A DNA stretch of 64,000 nt from Pseudomonadales bacterium (GTDB lineage Bacteria > Pseudomonadota > Gammaproteobacteria > Pseudomonadales > UBA5862). The stretch is from positions 248,001 through 312,000 of the forward strand of contig JACKOQ010000001.1 of the NCBI GenBank assembly GCA_024234215.1. The letters are read 5' to 3'. Below, one piece after another: positions 55,980 to 62,901 of the stretch (its first letter is position 1; each line of letters begins with the position of its first letter). The notes under the pieces were generated by a model, which was not told the DNA's origin, ran no database searches, and was given only the letters and a program-made list of their open reading frames with translations. The translations under genes and the position numbers were made by a program.

Positions 55980-57038
55980 ATGAAGGTCGACATCGTCGAG
56001 CAGGTCGACCTGACGCCGCTCAACACCCTGGCGCTGCCGGCGACCAGCCGCCACTTCGCCACCGTCGACAGCCTTGCCGCGCTGCAGTGGCTGTTGAGTA
56101 TCGCCCGTGAACGGCACTGGCCGCTGCTGCTGCTGGGGGGTGGCAGCAACCTGCTGCTGCGCGGCGACCACCCCGGCCTGACGCTGAAGATGGCGTTCGA
56201 TGAAATTCAACTGCATCAGCAGGGCGACCAACTTTGGGTGCGTGCCGGCGCCGGCGTGGTCTGGGATCGGCTGGTCGAGACCGTCGTCGCAGCCGACTGG
56301 CATGGCATCGAGAACCTCAGCGGCATCCCCGGCACGGTCGGCGCCGCGCCGATCCAGAACATCGGTGCCTACGGGGCTGAACTGGCCGACTGCTTCGATC
56401 ATCTGATCGCGGTCGATGCCACCAGCGGCGCGGTGCACCGCTTCGAGCGCGATCAGTGCCAATTCGGCTACCGCGACAGCCTGTTCAAGCGCAATGGCCA
56501 GTGGATCATCGTCGAGGTGACACTGCGGCTCGACCGTGCCATGTCGCCACGCAGCGACCATGGCGCGGTGCAGAGCGAACTGCGGGCGCGCGGCATCACC
56601 GCACCGAGCGTTGCTGACTTGCGCCGGGCGGTGCTGGCGATTCGTGCCAGCAAGCTGCCCGATCCCCGGCAACTGCCCAATGCCGGCAGCTTCTTTCACA
56701 ATCCTGTCGTCAGTGCCGCCCATCATGCACGGTTGCGGCGCAGCCATCCCGACCTGGTCAGCCATCCGCTGCCCAGCGGTGACTTCAAGCTGGCAGCGGG
56801 CTGGCTGATCGAGCGGCTGGGCTGGAAGGGCGTGCGTCAAGGTCCGGTCGGCGTGCATCCGCAACAGGCGCTGGTGCTGGTCAACCATGGCGGCGCCACT
56901 GCGGCGCAACTGCTGGCGTTGGCAGGACAGATCAGCGACCAGGTGCGGCAGCTCTTCGGTGTGACGCTGACCATCGAGCCGGTCTGCGTCCCGCCGCTGC
57001 CGCTGCCCGGACTGCCGCACGCCGCGCTGGCGACATGA
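55980..57038 (+). CDS. murB: UDP-N-acetylenolpyruvoylglucosamine reductase MurB
   Basis: A 352-residue type I MurB that reduces UDP-GlcNAc-enolpyruvate to UDP-MurNAc using FAD and NADPH. FAD-binding LLGGGSNLLLRGDHPGL, SGIPGTVGAAPIQNIGAYG, substrate-binding YRDSLFK and the catalytic Ser in LPNAGSFFHNP are all present. It lies 37 bp after the peptidase gene and 22 bp before ppx. Confidence 0.96.
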   Translation: MKVDIVEQVDLTPLNTLALPATSRHFATVDSLAALQWLLSIARERHWPLLLLGGGSNLLLRGDHPGLTLKMAFDEIQLHQQGDQLWVRAGAGVVWDRLVETVVAADWHGIENLSGIPGTVGAAPIQNIGAYGAELADCFDHLIAVDATSGAVHRFERDQCQFGYRDSLFKRNGQWIIVEVTLRLDRAMSPRSDHGAVQSELRARGITAPSVADLRRAVLAIRASKLPDPRQLPNAGSFFHNPVVSAAHHARLRRSHPDLVSHPLPSGDFKLAAGWLIERLGWKGVRQGPVGVHPQQALVLVNHGGATAAQLLALAGQISDQVRQLFGVTLTIEPVCVPPLPLPGLPHAALAT

Positions 57039-57060
57039 CCGACAGGTAGAGACGATTTCC

Positions 57061-58587
57061 ATGACCGAAACGCCCCCGCTCCAGCACGAATTGATCGACT
57101 CGCCGACCCAATATGCCGCCATCGACCTCGGCAGCAACAGCTTTCACATGCTGATTGCCGAACTGGTCGAGGGCGAACTGCGGCCATTGCAGCGGTTCCG
57201 CGAAAAGGTGCGGCTGGCCGAGGGGCTCGACGACCACCGGCTGCTCGACGAGGCGGCGCGCGAGCGCGGCTTTCAGTGCCTGCGCCGCTTTGCCCAGCGG
57301 CTGCGCAACATGCCGTCGGAGCGGGTGGCGATCCGCGCCACCAACACGCTGCGGGTGGCGATCAATGCCAACGACTTCATCGCGGTGGCCGAGGGGATTC
57401 TCGGCCATCCGGTCGAGGTGATCTCCGGCGTCGAGGAGGCGCGGCTGATCTACCTTGGCGTCGCCCACACGCTGGCCGACGATGCCGGCCGGCGGCTGGT
57501 GGTCGACATCGGCGGCGGCAGCACCGAGCTGATCGTCGGCGAACGCTTCGAACCCCAGGTGCTGGAGAGTCTGGCGGTCGGCTGCGTCGCCTACGAGCGG
57601 CGCTTCTTTGCCAATGGCGAACTGAGCGAGGCCCGCTTCAAGCGGGCGCGGCTGGCCGCCTGCAGCGAACTGGTCGAGATTGCCGACGAGCTCAAACCCT
57701 TCGACTGGAGCAGCGTGGTCGGCGCATCGGGCACCGTGCGGGCGATCGCGCGCATCCTGCAGCAGAATGGCTGGAGCGACGACGAGCAGATCGGGCGTGA
57801 TGGGCTTGAAAAGTTGCGCATGGCGCTGCTGAAATGCTCGCATGTCGGCCAGATCAGGCTGGCCGGTCTCGAACGTGAGCGTGCCTCCATCCTGCCGGCG
57901 GGTCTGGCGATTCTCACCGCCATCTTCGACACCCTCGGCATCGCGCAGATGCGCTACTCCGACGGCGCGCTGCGCGAAGGGGTGCTCTATGACCTGATCG
58001 GCCGTTCGAGCCATGAAGATGTGCGGGCCCGCACCATCGATGCCCTGAGCCGCCGCTTTCGCATCGACCGCCCCCAGGCGCGCCGTGTCGAGCGCACCGT
58101 GCTGGCGCTGCACGACCAGGTCGTCGAGCGCTGGGCACTGCACGACCCGCGCTGCCGCCGCTGGCTCGGCTGGGCTGCCCAGTTGCACGAGATTGGCCTG
58201 GCGGTGTCGCATTCGCAGTTCCACCGCCATGGCGCCTACCTGGTGCGCAACGTCGATCTGCCCGGTTTCACCCAGCAGACCCAGCAGATGCTGGCGCTGC
58301 TGGTGCGTGGCCACCGCCGCCGCTTTCCGGCCGCCGACGACTTTGCCGTGCTGCGCGGTCAGGGCGATGTCGCCCGCCGGCTGGTGCTGCTGCTGCGTCT
58401 GGCCGTGTTGCTGAACCATGGCCGTGCTGCCCACGAAGTGCCACGGCTGCGGATCGAGGTCGATGGCCCGGCGATTCTGCTGCGCTTTCCGCCGCGCTGG
58501 CTGGCCGACCACCCGCTGACCCAGGCCGACTTCGACAACGAAGCGCAACTGCTGCGCCCGGCCGGTTTCGAGCTGCAAATCTGCTGA
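57061..58587 (+). CDS. ppx: exopolyphosphatase / pppGpp phosphatase (Ppx/GppA family)
   Basis: A 508-residue actin-fold phosphatase. The phosphate-1 loop YAAIDLGSNSFHMLIAEL and phosphate-2 loop VVDIGGGSTELIVG are intact, followed by the HD-like C-terminal domain (residues about 315-508). It hydrolyses terminal phosphates of polyphosphate; GppA-type activity on pppGpp cannot be excluded. The protein starts MTETPPLQHELIDSPTQYAA. It is the last housekeeping gene before the accessory island. Confidence 0.92.
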   Translation: MTETPPLQHELIDSPTQYAAIDLGSNSFHMLIAELVEGELRPLQRFREKVRLAEGLDDHRLLDEAARERGFQCLRRFAQRLRNMPSERVAIRATNTLRVAINANDFIAVAEGILGHPVEVISGVEEARLIYLGVAHTLADDAGRRLVVDIGGGSTELIVGERFEPQVLESLAVGCVAYERRFFANGELSEARFKRARLAACSELVEIADELKPFDWSSVVGASGTVRAIARILQQNGWSDDEQIGRDGLEKLRMALLKCSHVGQIRLAGLERERASILPAGLAILTAIFDTLGIAQMRYSDGALREGVLYDLIGRSSHEDVRARTIDALSRRFRIDRPQARRVERTVLALHDQVVERWALHDPRCRRWLGWAAQLHEIGLAVSHSQFHRHGAYLVRNVDLPGFTQQTQQMLALLVRGHRRRFPAADDFAVLRGQGDVARRLVLLLRLAVLLNHGRAAHEVPRLRIEVDGPAILLRFPPRWLADHPLTQADFDNEAQLLRPAGFELQIC

Positions 58588-58616
58588 AGCGGGGGATGGG
58601 AGAGGAAAGGCAGTGC

Positions 58617-58782
58617 CTCTGTCAGCGCTGGCTGGCCTCGGCATGCAGTTTCAATCCAAGCGCACCGATCACCTTGAGGATGGTGTCGAAGCTCGGGCTG
58701 CGTTCGCCACAGAGCGCCTTGCAGAGACTTTCGCGCGACAGGTCCGCGTCGCGAGCGACCTGGCCATGCCCTTGGCGCGGGC
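58617..58782. repeat. 166-bp duplication, copy A (partner at 59496-59662)
   Basis: This stretch is nearly identical to 59496-59662: four substitutions and one 1-bp deletion over about 166 bp. It copies the 3' half of the HigA-like antitoxin gene. Confidence 0.9.
58622..58782 (-). pseudogene. truncated, frameshifted copy of the HigA-like antitoxin gene
   Basis: On the minus strand it encodes the C-terminal part of the antitoxin (…LSRESL-KAL-GERSPSFDT… through HAEASQR and the same stop codon). It lacks the 5' third and has lost one G at about 58762 relative to the intact gene, which breaks the helix-turn-helix frame. It begins 22 bp beyond the stop of the RelE/ParE toxin gene, so it is a remnant of recombination or of an earlier third gene of that operon. 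Confidence 0.8.
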
Positions 58783-58804
58783 TGTGGTCACGGCAGGCGT
58801 CGTA

Positions 58805-59086
58805 TCAGCTTCGCTTGAGCTCGCGATAGAAGTTTTCGTGAGGCCCGACGGCTTCCAGATACACCAGCCGAACGCTGTCATCGATGGAGTAGCCCAGCAG
58901 ATACAGTTGGTTCTGGCTGCGAAACCTGTAGACCCGCAGTTCGGCCAGGTCGCCTTTTTTGCGCTCGCCCACGGCGGGGTCAGCGGCTATCACCTCGGTG
59001 GCTGCATCGACGTCGGCGGCGACGTTGTCGTGCAGCTTTTTGTAGGCGCGGGCAAAGCGTCGGGTCTGCTTGAGCCCATAGGTCAT
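58805..59086 (-). CDS. RelE/ParE-family toxin
   Basis: A 93-residue type II toxin. KQTRRFARAYKKLHDNVAAD, the basic strand ELRVYRFRSQNQLYLLGYSI and the C-terminal PHENFYRELKR follow the RelE/ParE fold, with the usual C-terminal His/Tyr/Arg set. Whether it cleaves ribosome-bound mRNA (RelE) or acts on gyrase (ParE) cannot be told. It starts inside the stop codon of the ParD-like antitoxin gene (4-bp overlap), the antitoxin-first order. Confidence 0.85.
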   Translation of the reverse strand: MTYGLKQTRRFARAYKKLHDNVAADVDAATEVIAADPAVGERKKGDLAELRVYRFRSQNQLYLLGYSIDDSVRLVYLEAVGPHENFYRELKRS

Positions 59087-59316
59087 GCGCGGCGTGACCG
59101 GGGCGCGAAGTCAGTGACCTCCGTGCGTGACTCGGCCAGCGCGGCCAGCGACTCGGCAATGAAGCTCACGGGCAGGTCGGGGTTGTCCAGCGCCGCCCGT
59201 CCGACCTTGGCCCAATACTCGATCTGTCCGGCAATGGTGCGGTGCTCACTCACTGCCTCGCTGCGGGCTTGTTCATACAGCTTCTGATCGATGCGGATGG
59301 ATGTTGAAGTGCTCAT
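59083..59316 (-). CDS. ParD-like antitoxin
   Basis: A 77-residue protein starting at ATG 59316, with GGAGG 7 nt upstream. MSTSTSIRIDQKLYEQARSE and HRTIAGQIEYWAKVGRAALD match the ParD-like antitoxin family with a ribbon-helix-helix-type N-terminus. It neutralises the overlapping RelE/ParE toxin and should autoregulate. The upstream region 59317-59423 contains short repeated words (CAAATTGG, GGCACAAA), then a REP element. Confidence 0.83.
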   Translation of the reverse strand: MSTSTSIRIDQKLYEQARSEAVSEHRTIAGQIEYWAKVGRAALDNPDLPVSFIAESLAALAESRTEVTDFAPRSRRA

Positions 59317-59423
59317 CTTGCGCCTCCGGCTGAGAACGGTGTTCACTGCGACGAGATTACTACAAATGCGGTAGCTCCCCAATGCGCAGGCAAATTGGGC
59401 AAATTGGCACAAAGGCACAAATT

Positions 59424-59489
59424 GGGGACAGACCACGGTTTCCTGTTTTTGGCTATTGATCAGGCAAGTGAATCTTGAGCAGTGTCCCC
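59424..59489 (+). repeat. REP/MITE element copy R1
   Basis: It begins GGGGACAGACCACGGTTT and ends GTGTCCCC, so the termini are short inverted repeats. The interior holds GGCTATTGATCAGGCAAGTG and continues AATCTTG. The same interior occurs in inverted orientation in copy R3. Confidence 0.82.
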
Positions 59490-59495
59490 GTTTCG

Positions 59496-59662
59496 CTCTG
59501 TCAGCGCTGGCTGGCCTCGGCATGCAGTTTCAATCCAAGCGCACCGATCACCTTGAGGATGGTGTCGAAGCTCGGGCTGCGTTCGCCAGAGAGCGCCTTG
59601 TAGAGACTTTCACGCGACAGGCCCGCGTCGCGAGCGACCTGGGCCATGCCCTTGGCGCGGGC
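59496..59662. repeat. 167-bp duplication, copy B (partner at 58617-58782)
   Basis: This is the intact source of the duplication; it covers the 3' part of the HigA-like gene and begins 6 bp beyond REP copy R1. Confidence 0.9.
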
Positions 59663-59800
59663 GATATCACCGAGCGCCTTGGCGATGAAAGCCGCATCAC
59701 CGTCCGCCTCTTCAAGGCAGGCTTCGAGATAGGCAGCCATCTCCTCGGGGGTTCTGATGTGTTCTGCAACGTCATAGCGGGTGGTCGTGATCTTCGTCAT
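59501..59800 (-). CDS. HigA-like helix-turn-helix antitoxin
   Basis: A 99-residue antitoxin of the addiction-module antidote family. MTKITTTRYDVAEHIRTPEE opens the protein, followed by GDAAFIAKALGDIARAKGMA and the helix-turn-helix VARDAGLSRESLYKALSGER. It begins directly after the toxin stop codon with no gap. It is expected to repress the operon through the palindrome at 60103-60138. The last two thirds are duplicated as a pseudogene about 880 bp away. Confidence 0.9.
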   Translation of the reverse strand: MTKITTTRYDVAEHIRTPEEMAAYLEACLEEADGDAAFIAKALGDIARAKGMAQVARDAGLSRESLYKALSGERSPSFDTILKVIGALGLKLHAEASQR

Positions 59801-60103
59801 CTACTGCGACTCCAAAAGGTTCCTGGCGAGGCGCAAGGCCGTCTTGATGTCTCTGGCCTGGGTGCGCTTGTCGCCACCTGCCAACAGGATGATCAGCTCG
59901 CGCCCGCGCTGCCTGAAATAGACCCGGTAACCGGGACCCATGTTGATTCGCAACTCGGAAACGCCCTCGCCAACGGATTCGACATCACCGGGGTTCCCGG
60001 CCGCCAGACGTTCGATCCTGGCCTGAATCCGGGCGCGGGCCTGAATATCCTGAAGTCCATCCAGCCATTCGGTGAAGAGGTCGGTCTTGCGAATTTCGAT
60101 CAT
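59801..60103 (-). CDS. HigB/RelE-like addiction-module toxin
   Basis: A 100-residue toxin of the addiction-module killer type. MIEIRKTDLFTEWLDGLQDI, RARIQARIERLAAGNPGDVE, VGEGVSELRINMGPGYRVYF and LLAGGDKRTQARDIKTAL are the family blocks. It is probably an mRNA endonuclease. ATG at 60103 lies 6 nt after a TACATT -10 element, so the transcript should start at the A of the start codon (leaderless). The toxin-first order matches higBA. Confidence 0.9.
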   Translation of the reverse strand: MIEIRKTDLFTEWLDGLQDIQARARIQARIERLAAGNPGDVESVGEGVSELRINMGPGYRVYFRQRGRELIILLAGGDKRTQARDIKTALRLARNLLESQ

Positions 60104-60138
60104 TGACAAAATGTAGCCATTTGGATACGTTTTGTCAA
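60103..60138 (-). promoter_or_regulatory. promoter and palindromic operator of the HigBA-like operon
   Basis: On the minus strand, TTGACA (60138-60133), a 17-bp spacer and TACATT (60115-60110) form a near-consensus sigma-70 promoter. A perfect 9-bp inverted repeat TTGACAAAA / TTTTGTCAA (60103-60111 and 60130-60138) covers both the -35 and the -10/start region, the expected place for HigA autorepression. Confidence 0.75.
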
Positions 60139-60140
60139 AG

Positions 60141-60183
60141 GAGAAAATAGGGACAGAGAAAATAGGGACAGACCACGGTTTTC
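60141..60183 (+). repeat. REP element copy R2, partial, with a 15-bp tandem duplication
   Basis: The word GAGAAAATAGGGACA is present twice in tandem (60141-60155, 60156-60170) and leads into GACCACGGTTTTC. This is the REP head without the full interior, directly upstream of the transposase gene. Confidence 0.75.
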
Positions 60184-60220
60184 TGCTAGACTCAGGCCAA
60201 TTTTCCCACGGAGCCCTGCC

Positions 60221-60925
60221 ATGCCACGCCGCGCTCGCATCACACTGCCGAATGTGCCACTCCATTTGATCCAGCGCGGCAACAATCGGCAGGCCTGCTT
60301 TTTTGCCGACGAGGATTACCGCTTTTATCTGGATTGGTTGGCCGAATACGCCGAAAAAACGGACTGCCGGGTTCATGCCTATGTGCTGATGACCAATCAC
60401 GTGCATCTGCTGCTCTCTCCCGGTCATGCCGGGGCGGCTGGCGCGCTGATGAAGGCGCTCGGACAGCGTTACGTGCAGTACGTGAATCGCATCTATCGGC
60501 GCAGCGGCACACTCTGGGAAGGGCGCTTCCGTTCATGCCCGACACAGGAAGAGACCTACCTGCTGGCCTGTCAGCGCTACATTGAACTCAATCCGGTGCG
60601 GGCAGGCATGGTGGAGCATCCGGCGGAATACCCCTGGTCGAGCTACCGGGCCAATGCCCAGGGCGAAGCCGATGCGCTGCTGAAGCCGCATCGGCTTTAT
60701 CAGGCGTTGGGGCGGGATGCGGCTGACAGACAAGCCGCGTACCGCGAACTGTTCCGCCATGAGCTGGAATCGGGGTTGGTGGATGAAATCCGGAGGGCCA
60801 CGAACGGCAATTTTGCGTTGGGCAACGAACGCTTTGCGGCCCAGGTCTCGCTGGCGCTGGACAGACGCGTGGTTCCCGGCAAGTCAGGGCGACCGCGCAG
60901 GGCGTTGGAGCAGGAGTTCGGATAA
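60221..60925 (+). CDS. REP-associated tyrosine transposase (RAYT, Y1/IS200-like)
   Basis: A 234-residue single-strand DNA transposase. MPRRARITLPNVPLHLIQRG opens the protein; the HUH motif is in VLMTNHVHLLL, and the candidate catalytic tyrosine lies in RYVQYVNRIYRRSGTLWEGR. YIELNPVRAGMVEHPAEYPW and SSY follow, characteristic of RAYTs. The C-terminal extension (about 60 residues) is typical of the longer RAYT group. It is flanked on both sides by REP elements R2 and R3, its probable substrates. RAYTs are usually single-copy domesticated transposases that spread REP sequences. Confidence 0.92.
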   Translation: MPRRARITLPNVPLHLIQRGNNRQACFFADEDYRFYLDWLAEYAEKTDCRVHAYVLMTNHVHLLLSPGHAGAAGALMKALGQRYVQYVNRIYRRSGTLWEGRFRSCPTQEETYLLACQRYIELNPVRAGMVEHPAEYPWSSYRANAQGEADALLKPHRLYQALGRDAADRQAAYRELFRHELESGLVDEIRRATNGNFALGNERFAAQVSLALDRRVVPGKSGRPRRALEQEFG

Positions 60926-60952
60926 GCGGCCCTGGCCCAGAGGAAAACGGGA

Positions 60953-61046
60953 GGGAAAACGGGGACAGACCACGGTTTACTGCCCAAGATTCACTTGCCT
61001 GATCAATAGCCGAGAACAGAAAACCGTGGTCTGTCCCCGTTTTCCC
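60953..61046 (-). repeat. REP/MITE element copy R3 with 26-bp perfect terminal inverted repeats
   Basis: The 26-bp ends (60953-60978 and 61021-61046) are perfect inverted repeats containing GGGGACAGACCACGGTTT. The 42-bp interior includes CAAGATTCACTTGCCTGATC followed by AATAGCC, which is the reverse complement of the R1 interior. The right end also carries a 9-bp tandem CCCCGTTTT. Confidence 0.88.
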
Positions 61047-61092
61047 CGTTTTCCCTGACGCCAGCCAAGGCTTCGCGTGGGCACGCTGCGCT

Positions 61093-61350
61093 TTACCCAC
61101 CCTGCAAGACTCGCGGCGTCTCCCCAGGAGCGAGGGGTTGCACGGGGATGAGAACATACTCGACGACGCTTTCGCATGGCGGTGGTGCAATGCCATCCTC
61201 GCGCAGGCCATCGAGATGGAACTGTATGGCGGAAAGCAGCTCGGTTTCGGTTTCCTCGATGGTCGCGCCGGTAGCGACGCAGCCGGGCAAATCTGGCGAA
61301 TAACCGGAAAAATTATTGCCGGCCTTCTCGATGACAATGGCGTAACGCAT
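61093..61350 (-). CDS. hicB: HicB-family antitoxin
   Basis: An 85-residue HicB with a partially degraded RNase-H-like fold: MRYAIVIEKAGNNFSGYSPD, LPGCVATGATIEETETELLS and AIQFHLDGLREDG. No C-terminal DNA-binding domain is visible, so it may be the short HicB form. It lies 4 bp after hicA on the same strand. Its end lies close to REP copy R3. Confidence 0.9.
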   Translation of the reverse strand: MRYAIVIEKAGNNFSGYSPDLPGCVATGATIEETETELLSAIQFHLDGLREDGIAPPPCESVVEYVLIPVQPLAPGETPRVLQGG

Positions 61351-61354
61351 GGTT

Positions 61355-61543
61355 TCAGCCTTTCAGTGATGCCTGTTTGAGGATGCTGTTCAGCGTTCCG
61401 GACGCGATGTCGTCACTCGGTTTCCCAGCAACGGTAACGCGCCCGGGTTTTACCGGATGCTTGAATTGACGATGGCTGCCTCGGGTTGCCACCAGCAGCC
61501 AGCCGTCCTTGCGCAGAAGCTCCAGTATCTCGCTGACTTTCAT
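61355..61543 (-). CDS. hicA: HicA-family mRNA interferase toxin
   Basis: A 62-residue double-stranded-RNA-binding-fold toxin. MKVSEILELLRKDGWLLVAT and the catalytic His in TRGSHRQFKHPVKPGRVTV are typical. It is an RNA-cleaving toxin neutralised by HicB. ATG at 61543 is chosen to match family length; ATG at 61558 (MAYLV) or GTG/ATG further upstream is possible. No ribosome-binding site is clear. Confidence 0.88.
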   Translation of the reverse strand: MKVSEILELLRKDGWLLVATRGSHRQFKHPVKPGRVTVAGKPSDDIASGTLNSILKQASLKG

Positions 61544-61610
61544 GACCAAGTATGCCATGGCCTTTCTCGCACTGCCCAACCGGAAAATGGGAAATTGGCG
61601 GAAAATTGAG

Positions 61611-61649
61611 GAAACCGTGGTCTGTCCCCGTTTTCCGTCCCCGTTTTCC
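61611..61649 (-). repeat. REP element copy R4, partial, with a 13-bp tandem duplication
   Basis: GAAACCGTGGTCTGTCCCC (minus-strand REP head) is followed by the word GTCCCCGTTTTCC twice in tandem (61624-61636, 61637-61649). It lies between hicA and the terminator of the PEP-CTERM gene. Confidence 0.75.
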
Positions 61650-61655
61650 GGGCAA

Positions 61656-61687
61656 CAAAAAAAGGCGGCTCCAACTGGAGCCGCCTT
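61656..61687 (-). terminator. Rho-independent terminator of the PEP-CTERM protein gene
   Basis: On the minus strand, AAGGCGGCTCCA pairs with TGGAGCCGCCTT (61662-61687), followed by a run of T (the A-run at 61656-61663 on the plus strand). Confidence 0.9.
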
Positions 61688-61709
61688 GATCGCAGTCGTC
61701 GCGTGGCGA

Positions 61710-62663
61710 TTATTTTCTGCGACGGCTGATCAGGCCAGCGCCGACCAGACCCAAGCCCATCAGCGCCAGCGAGCCAGGCTCGGGAACCGTAAAGACCCGG
61801 GCGGGGTCATCACTGATTGCGCCGGTGATGCCGCTATCGCTCCACTGCGTCAGCAGGTTGTAGCTGTTCTTGAAGCGGAAGTCACGTTTCTCTTGGACCA
61901 GTCCAGCGCCGTGATCAACCAGTACGGGGAAGTAGTCGCCATTCAACAGTGCGGCCCATGCGCCATCCATCGAGTCGATTATGGTGTCGCCGTTGACATC
62001 CGCGACATCCCCGTAGCTGTCGGCAAAGCCAGTGAGGCCCTGTCCAACTTGGTTTGGATCGATGCTGCCAATGATGTTGACGTTGGGGTCGCCAAGAGTA
62101 TCGATGCCGGGGGCATAGGCGATGCGGCCGAGGAAGATGCCATCGGTGAAGCTACCGAACTCATTGGCGGAGGTGCGCATGCCGGGCGTTGCATTAGCGA
62201 AATCAGCAAGGGTGCCGCCGCCGCCGGTGCCCGGCTCATCGAACCAGAGGTCCAGATAGCCGGAGGTGCTGCGGATCGGGTTGGCTGCAGAAGGTGGATA
62301 TGCCTGAATGCCGTAGAAGATACCGGTGATCTGCTGACCACCGTTCTGCCCTTCGTTGAAGATGGGGAAGCCAGTCTTGGGCCAAAGAATTGGATCAATA
62401 GCAACGTCGCCCAAGAAAACCTGGGTGATGTCGATGATGCCCCAGTTCTGCTCGGTGCTGAGTCCGCTGGGCAAGTTGTACCCAGGGGTTATGGTCGGTG
62501 GCGTGATGCAGTTGGAGCCATCCGTACAGATCTGCTCCTTGTTGGTGAATTTGATGAACAGTGGCTGGTTGACAGGCGGCATAAAAAGCGCTGCCGATGC
62601 AGTACCTGAGAGAGCGATGGCGGCTGCGCCGATGGCCTTGGCCAGGGTCTTTTGAGTGTTCAC
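61710..62663 (-). CDS. PEP-CTERM sorting-signal exported protein
   Basis: A 317-residue secreted protein. The start GTG at 62663 has GGAG 8 nt upstream; a TTG at 62687 would only extend it by 8 residues. A signal peptide (TLAKAIGAAAIALSGTASA) is followed by a Gly/Asn/Asp-rich, Cys-poor mature region with DVNGDTIIDSMDGAW, a dockerin-like calcium motif. The C-terminus has VPEPGSLALMGLGLVGAGLI followed by SRRRK, the full PEP-CTERM tripartite signal. Exosortase (EpsH) cleaves such proteins for surface or exopolysaccharide association. Base composition is less GC-rich than its neighbours. The mature domain has no assigned function. Confidence 0.9.
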   Translation of the reverse strand: MNTQKTLAKAIGAAAIALSGTASAALFMPPVNQPLFIKFTNKEQICTDGSNCITPPTITPGYNLPSGLSTEQNWGIIDITQVFLGDVAIDPILWPKTGFPIFNEGQNGGQQITGIFYGIQAYPPSAANPIRSTSGYLDLWFDEPGTGGGGTLADFANATPGMRTSANEFGSFTDGIFLGRIAYAPGIDTLGDPNVNIIGSIDPNQVGQGLTGFADSYGDVADVNGDTIIDSMDGAWAALLNGDYFPVLVDHGAGLVQEKRDFRFKNSYNLLTQWSDSGITGAISDDPARVFTVPEPGSLALMGLGLVGAGLISRRRK

Positions 62664-62762
62664 GGTGTGATCTCCATGTTGGGTCAATCGTTGCTGGTGC
62701 GCAGTCGGCTGTCGGGTGTTGCTGGGTTGGCGCCACGTTCACCGCTGTTGCAATGATATAAG

Positions 62763-62777
62763 GCACGGGGCGTGCCA
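62763..62777 (-). promoter_or_regulatory. sigma-54-like promoter upstream of the PEP-CTERM gene
   Basis: On the minus strand TGGCACGCCCCGTGC carries the -24 GG and -12 GC dinucleotides at the correct 10-bp separation, about 90 bp before the gene. RpoN with PrsK/PrsR controls many PEP-CTERM genes. The element is also a 6-bp inverted repeat, so an operator is an alternative. Confidence 0.5.
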
Positions 62778-62844
62778 TTTTTTATTTCTTATATAAAATC
62801 AACAAGTTGATCAATAAAACGTGAGCTTGCGCTGGACGATTTCG

Positions 62845-62875
62845 GCAAAAGTGTAAAATTTGTTGACACTTTTGC
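62845..62875. promoter_or_regulatory. perfect 10-bp inverted repeat, possible operator
   Basis: GCAAAAGTGT (62845-62854) and ACACTTTTGC (62866-62875) with an AT-rich 11-bp centre. It lies between the TPR gene stop and the sigma-54-like element, about 70-100 bp upstream of the latter, where an enhancer-binding protein such as PrsR could bind. Confidence 0.4.
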
Positions 62876-62901
62876 GGCTGGGTCGATGAACGCCCATGTC
62901 A

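Noticed and set aside
58617..59662. CRISPR-like or phage-type repeats in the accessory island
   Set aside because: The repeats are an antitoxin-gene duplication and RAYT-associated REPs; there is no regular spacer array and no cas gene.
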